Source: Amycolatopsis camponoti (GTDB taxonomy: Bacteria > Actinomycetota > Actinomycetes > Mycobacteriales > Pseudonocardiaceae). Taken from it: a DNA stretch of 64,000 bases. Where the stretch lies: NCBI RefSeq assembly GCF_902497555.1, contig NZ_CABVGP010000002.1:3174501-3238500 (forward strand), written 5' to 3'. The notes under the pieces were generated by a model that saw only the letters and a list, made by a program, of their open reading frames with translations, did no database searches and was not told where the DNA came from. Shown piece after piece: positions 62,815-64,000 of the stretch (its first letter is position 1; every line of letters starts with the position of its first letter). A program made the position numbers and the translations under genes.

Positions 62815-64000
62815 TGGGGAGTGTTGCGCGCGTACTCCGTCAGCTCGCCGCGGTTCTGCAGGTTCGACTTCGCCATCAGGCTCGCCACGTGCTTTTCCAC
62901 CGTGCGCGGCGAAATGTGCAGCCGGCGGGCGATGTCCTTGTTCCCCATGTTGTCCGCCAGCAGCTGCAGCACCTCGTACTCGCGCACCGTCACCCCCGCC
63001 GATCGCAGGGTCGCCGGGAGGCGGTCGGAGCCCGTGCGGCGCTGGCCCACCGGGGCGCCGATCTTGCGCAGCAGGCCGCGGCACGCGCTCGCCACCGCCG
63101 TCACCTCGGCCTGGTGGAAGTACTCCTCGGCCTCCTTGAGCCACGTCACCGGGTCACCCCAGCCGTCGGCCGAGGCGGACTCCGCCACCATCCTCAAGCC
63201 CAGGTGCCTGCTCACCGGGAACGGGGCCGCCGCCTCGATCGCCGCGGCCACGGCGGAGTCGGCTCGGTCGAGGGCACCCGCGCGGCCGTGGCGGACCGCG
63301 TCGCCCAGCAGCACGAACTGGCGGTTCCAGCGCATCCCGCTCACCGCCGTCGGCGGCCGGGCCACCTCCGGCTCCGTCCCGTCGAGCGCCTCGATCAGCA
63401 GCCGCAGGCCGTGCTGGCCGGCCAGGTGGAAGCGGCTCGGCTGGCGCTCCTCCAGGGACAGCACCTGGGCCAGCTCGCGGCGGGCGCGTTCGGCGTCCTC
63501 TTCGAGCAGGGAACAGAACACCTGCGCCAGCCCGACGCTCAGCACCAGCTCCTGCGCCGTCGCGCCGCCCTCCGCGCGGAAGTCCTCGAGCGCGCGTTCC
63601 ATCCGCGGCCGGTCCGCCTGGTGAGCGGCCACCATCGCGCGCGTCATGTGCGTGTACTGCAGCAGCGCGACCAGGCCGAGCCGGCCGAGCACCGCGAGGT
63701 TCTCGTCGAGGATCGTGTCGGCCTGCGCGAACTCGCCGCGCATCGCCGCGTGCACCGCGCGGCTCGCGTCGACCGCGCAGGTGAGCGTGATCGCGCCGGT
63801 GCGCTGGGCTTCCGCGCGGGCCAGGTCGAACGTCCGCACGTCGCCCTCGGCGAGCATCCGGTGCCCGCCGAGGCGGACCAGCACCTGGGTGCGCAGGTGC
63901 GTCAGCTGGTGCTGTTCGGCCAGCCGCCGCGCCAGCTGCAGGTAGCGCTCGGCCTCGGCCAGGTCCGTCTCCAGCGCCACCATGCCGAGCACCTGCAGCG
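62811..64000 (-). CDS. LuxR-family regulator, C-terminal part (truncated by window edge)
   Basis: The last ~396 residues of a large helical-repeat regulator whose N-terminus lies beyond the window. TPR-like helices (ERYLQLARRLAEQH and similar) fill most of it; the C-terminus is a GerE/LuxR HTH (VTVREYEVLQLLADN, NKDIARRLHISPRTVEKHV). It is probably LAL-type but the ATPase domain cannot be seen. The frame is open to base 64000, so the GTG near 63992 is not the real start. Confidence 0.88.
   Translation of the reverse strand, partial: LQVLGMVALETDLAEAERYLQLARRLAEQHQLTHLRTQVLVRLGGHRMLAEGDVRTFDLARAEAQRTGAITLTCAVDASRAVHAAMRGEFAQADTILDENLAVLGRLGLVALLQYTHMTRAMVAAHQADRPRMERALEDFRAEGGATAQELVLSVGLAQVFCSLLEEDAERARRELAQVLSLEERQPSRFHLAGQHGLRLLIEALDGTEPEVARPPTAVSGMRWNRQFVLLGDAVRHGRAGALDRADSAVAAAIEAAAPFPVSRHLGLRMVAESASADGWGDPVTWLKEAEEYFHQAEVTAVASACRGLLRKIGAPVGQRRTGSDRLPATLRSAGVTVREYEVLQLLADNMGNKDIARRLHISPRTVEKHVASLMAKSNLQNRGELTEYARNTPH

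Overview
The window is very GC-rich and densely coded, with GTG and TTG starts, ATGA/GTGA/TTGA gene overlaps, Tat signals, LAL-type LuxR regulators and ROK/TetR regulators. This fits a filamentous actinomycete. A pseudonocardial genus such as Amycolatopsis is my best guess, but that is inference and not a marker-based call.

Layout. (1) 1-19277: the distal part of a biosynthetic gene cluster on the + strand. A truncated SbnB-like and a complete SbnA-like enzyme should make L-2,3-diaminopropionate (Dap). A 4045-residue NRPS follows (C-A-T, C-[A remnant]-T, C-A-T, C-A-T-TE) with an MbtH partner. After it come an ACP, a ketosynthase, a chain-length-factor-like ketosynthase, two hotdog proteins, a ketoreductase and a DsbA/2-hydroxychromene-2-carboxylate-isomerase-like protein, the set expected of a highly reducing type II PKS. 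My reading is an unsaturated acyl chain handed to an N-terminal condensation domain, giving an N-acyl peptide of the form acyl-Dap-X-Dap-Gly. The second module keeps only a stump of its adenylation domain. (2) 19572-28091: three consecutive large LAL regulators, probably controlling the cluster. (3) 28152-32240: a secreted GH54-type arabinofuranosidase with two ricin-type lectin domains, and a DUF4157 (eCIS-type) protein with an HELAH motif. (4) 32468-48691: a carbohydrate locus with two ROK regulators, a ribose-type ABC importer, a Gfo/Idh/MocA dehydrogenase, two TIM-barrel isomerase-like proteins, a two-domain laccase, a 1314-residue ThuA/discoidin/PQQ-type sugar dehydrogenase/PKD/DUF1080 protein and a cupredoxin with four Ig-like repeats. 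The last three look like an exported copper/quinone redox chain coupled to sugar oxidation. (5) 48675-52814: two TetR-regulated units with clear palindromic operators. (6) 52805-56349: a coupled pair of unrecognised genes, one with a C-terminal membrane region. (7) 56437-58812: an acyl-CoA desaturase with its ferredoxin-reductase partner. (8) 58862-62200: a GH106-like glycoside hydrolase behind a LacI-type operator. The window ends with a 2'-5' RNA ligase-like gene and a truncated LuxR regulator.

A family of four near-identical long palindromes (28100, 33675, 38731, 46786) sits immediately after stop codons and is probably a lineage-specific terminator-like repeat. No rRNA, tRNA, CRISPR array, insertion sequence or phage attachment site was recognised.
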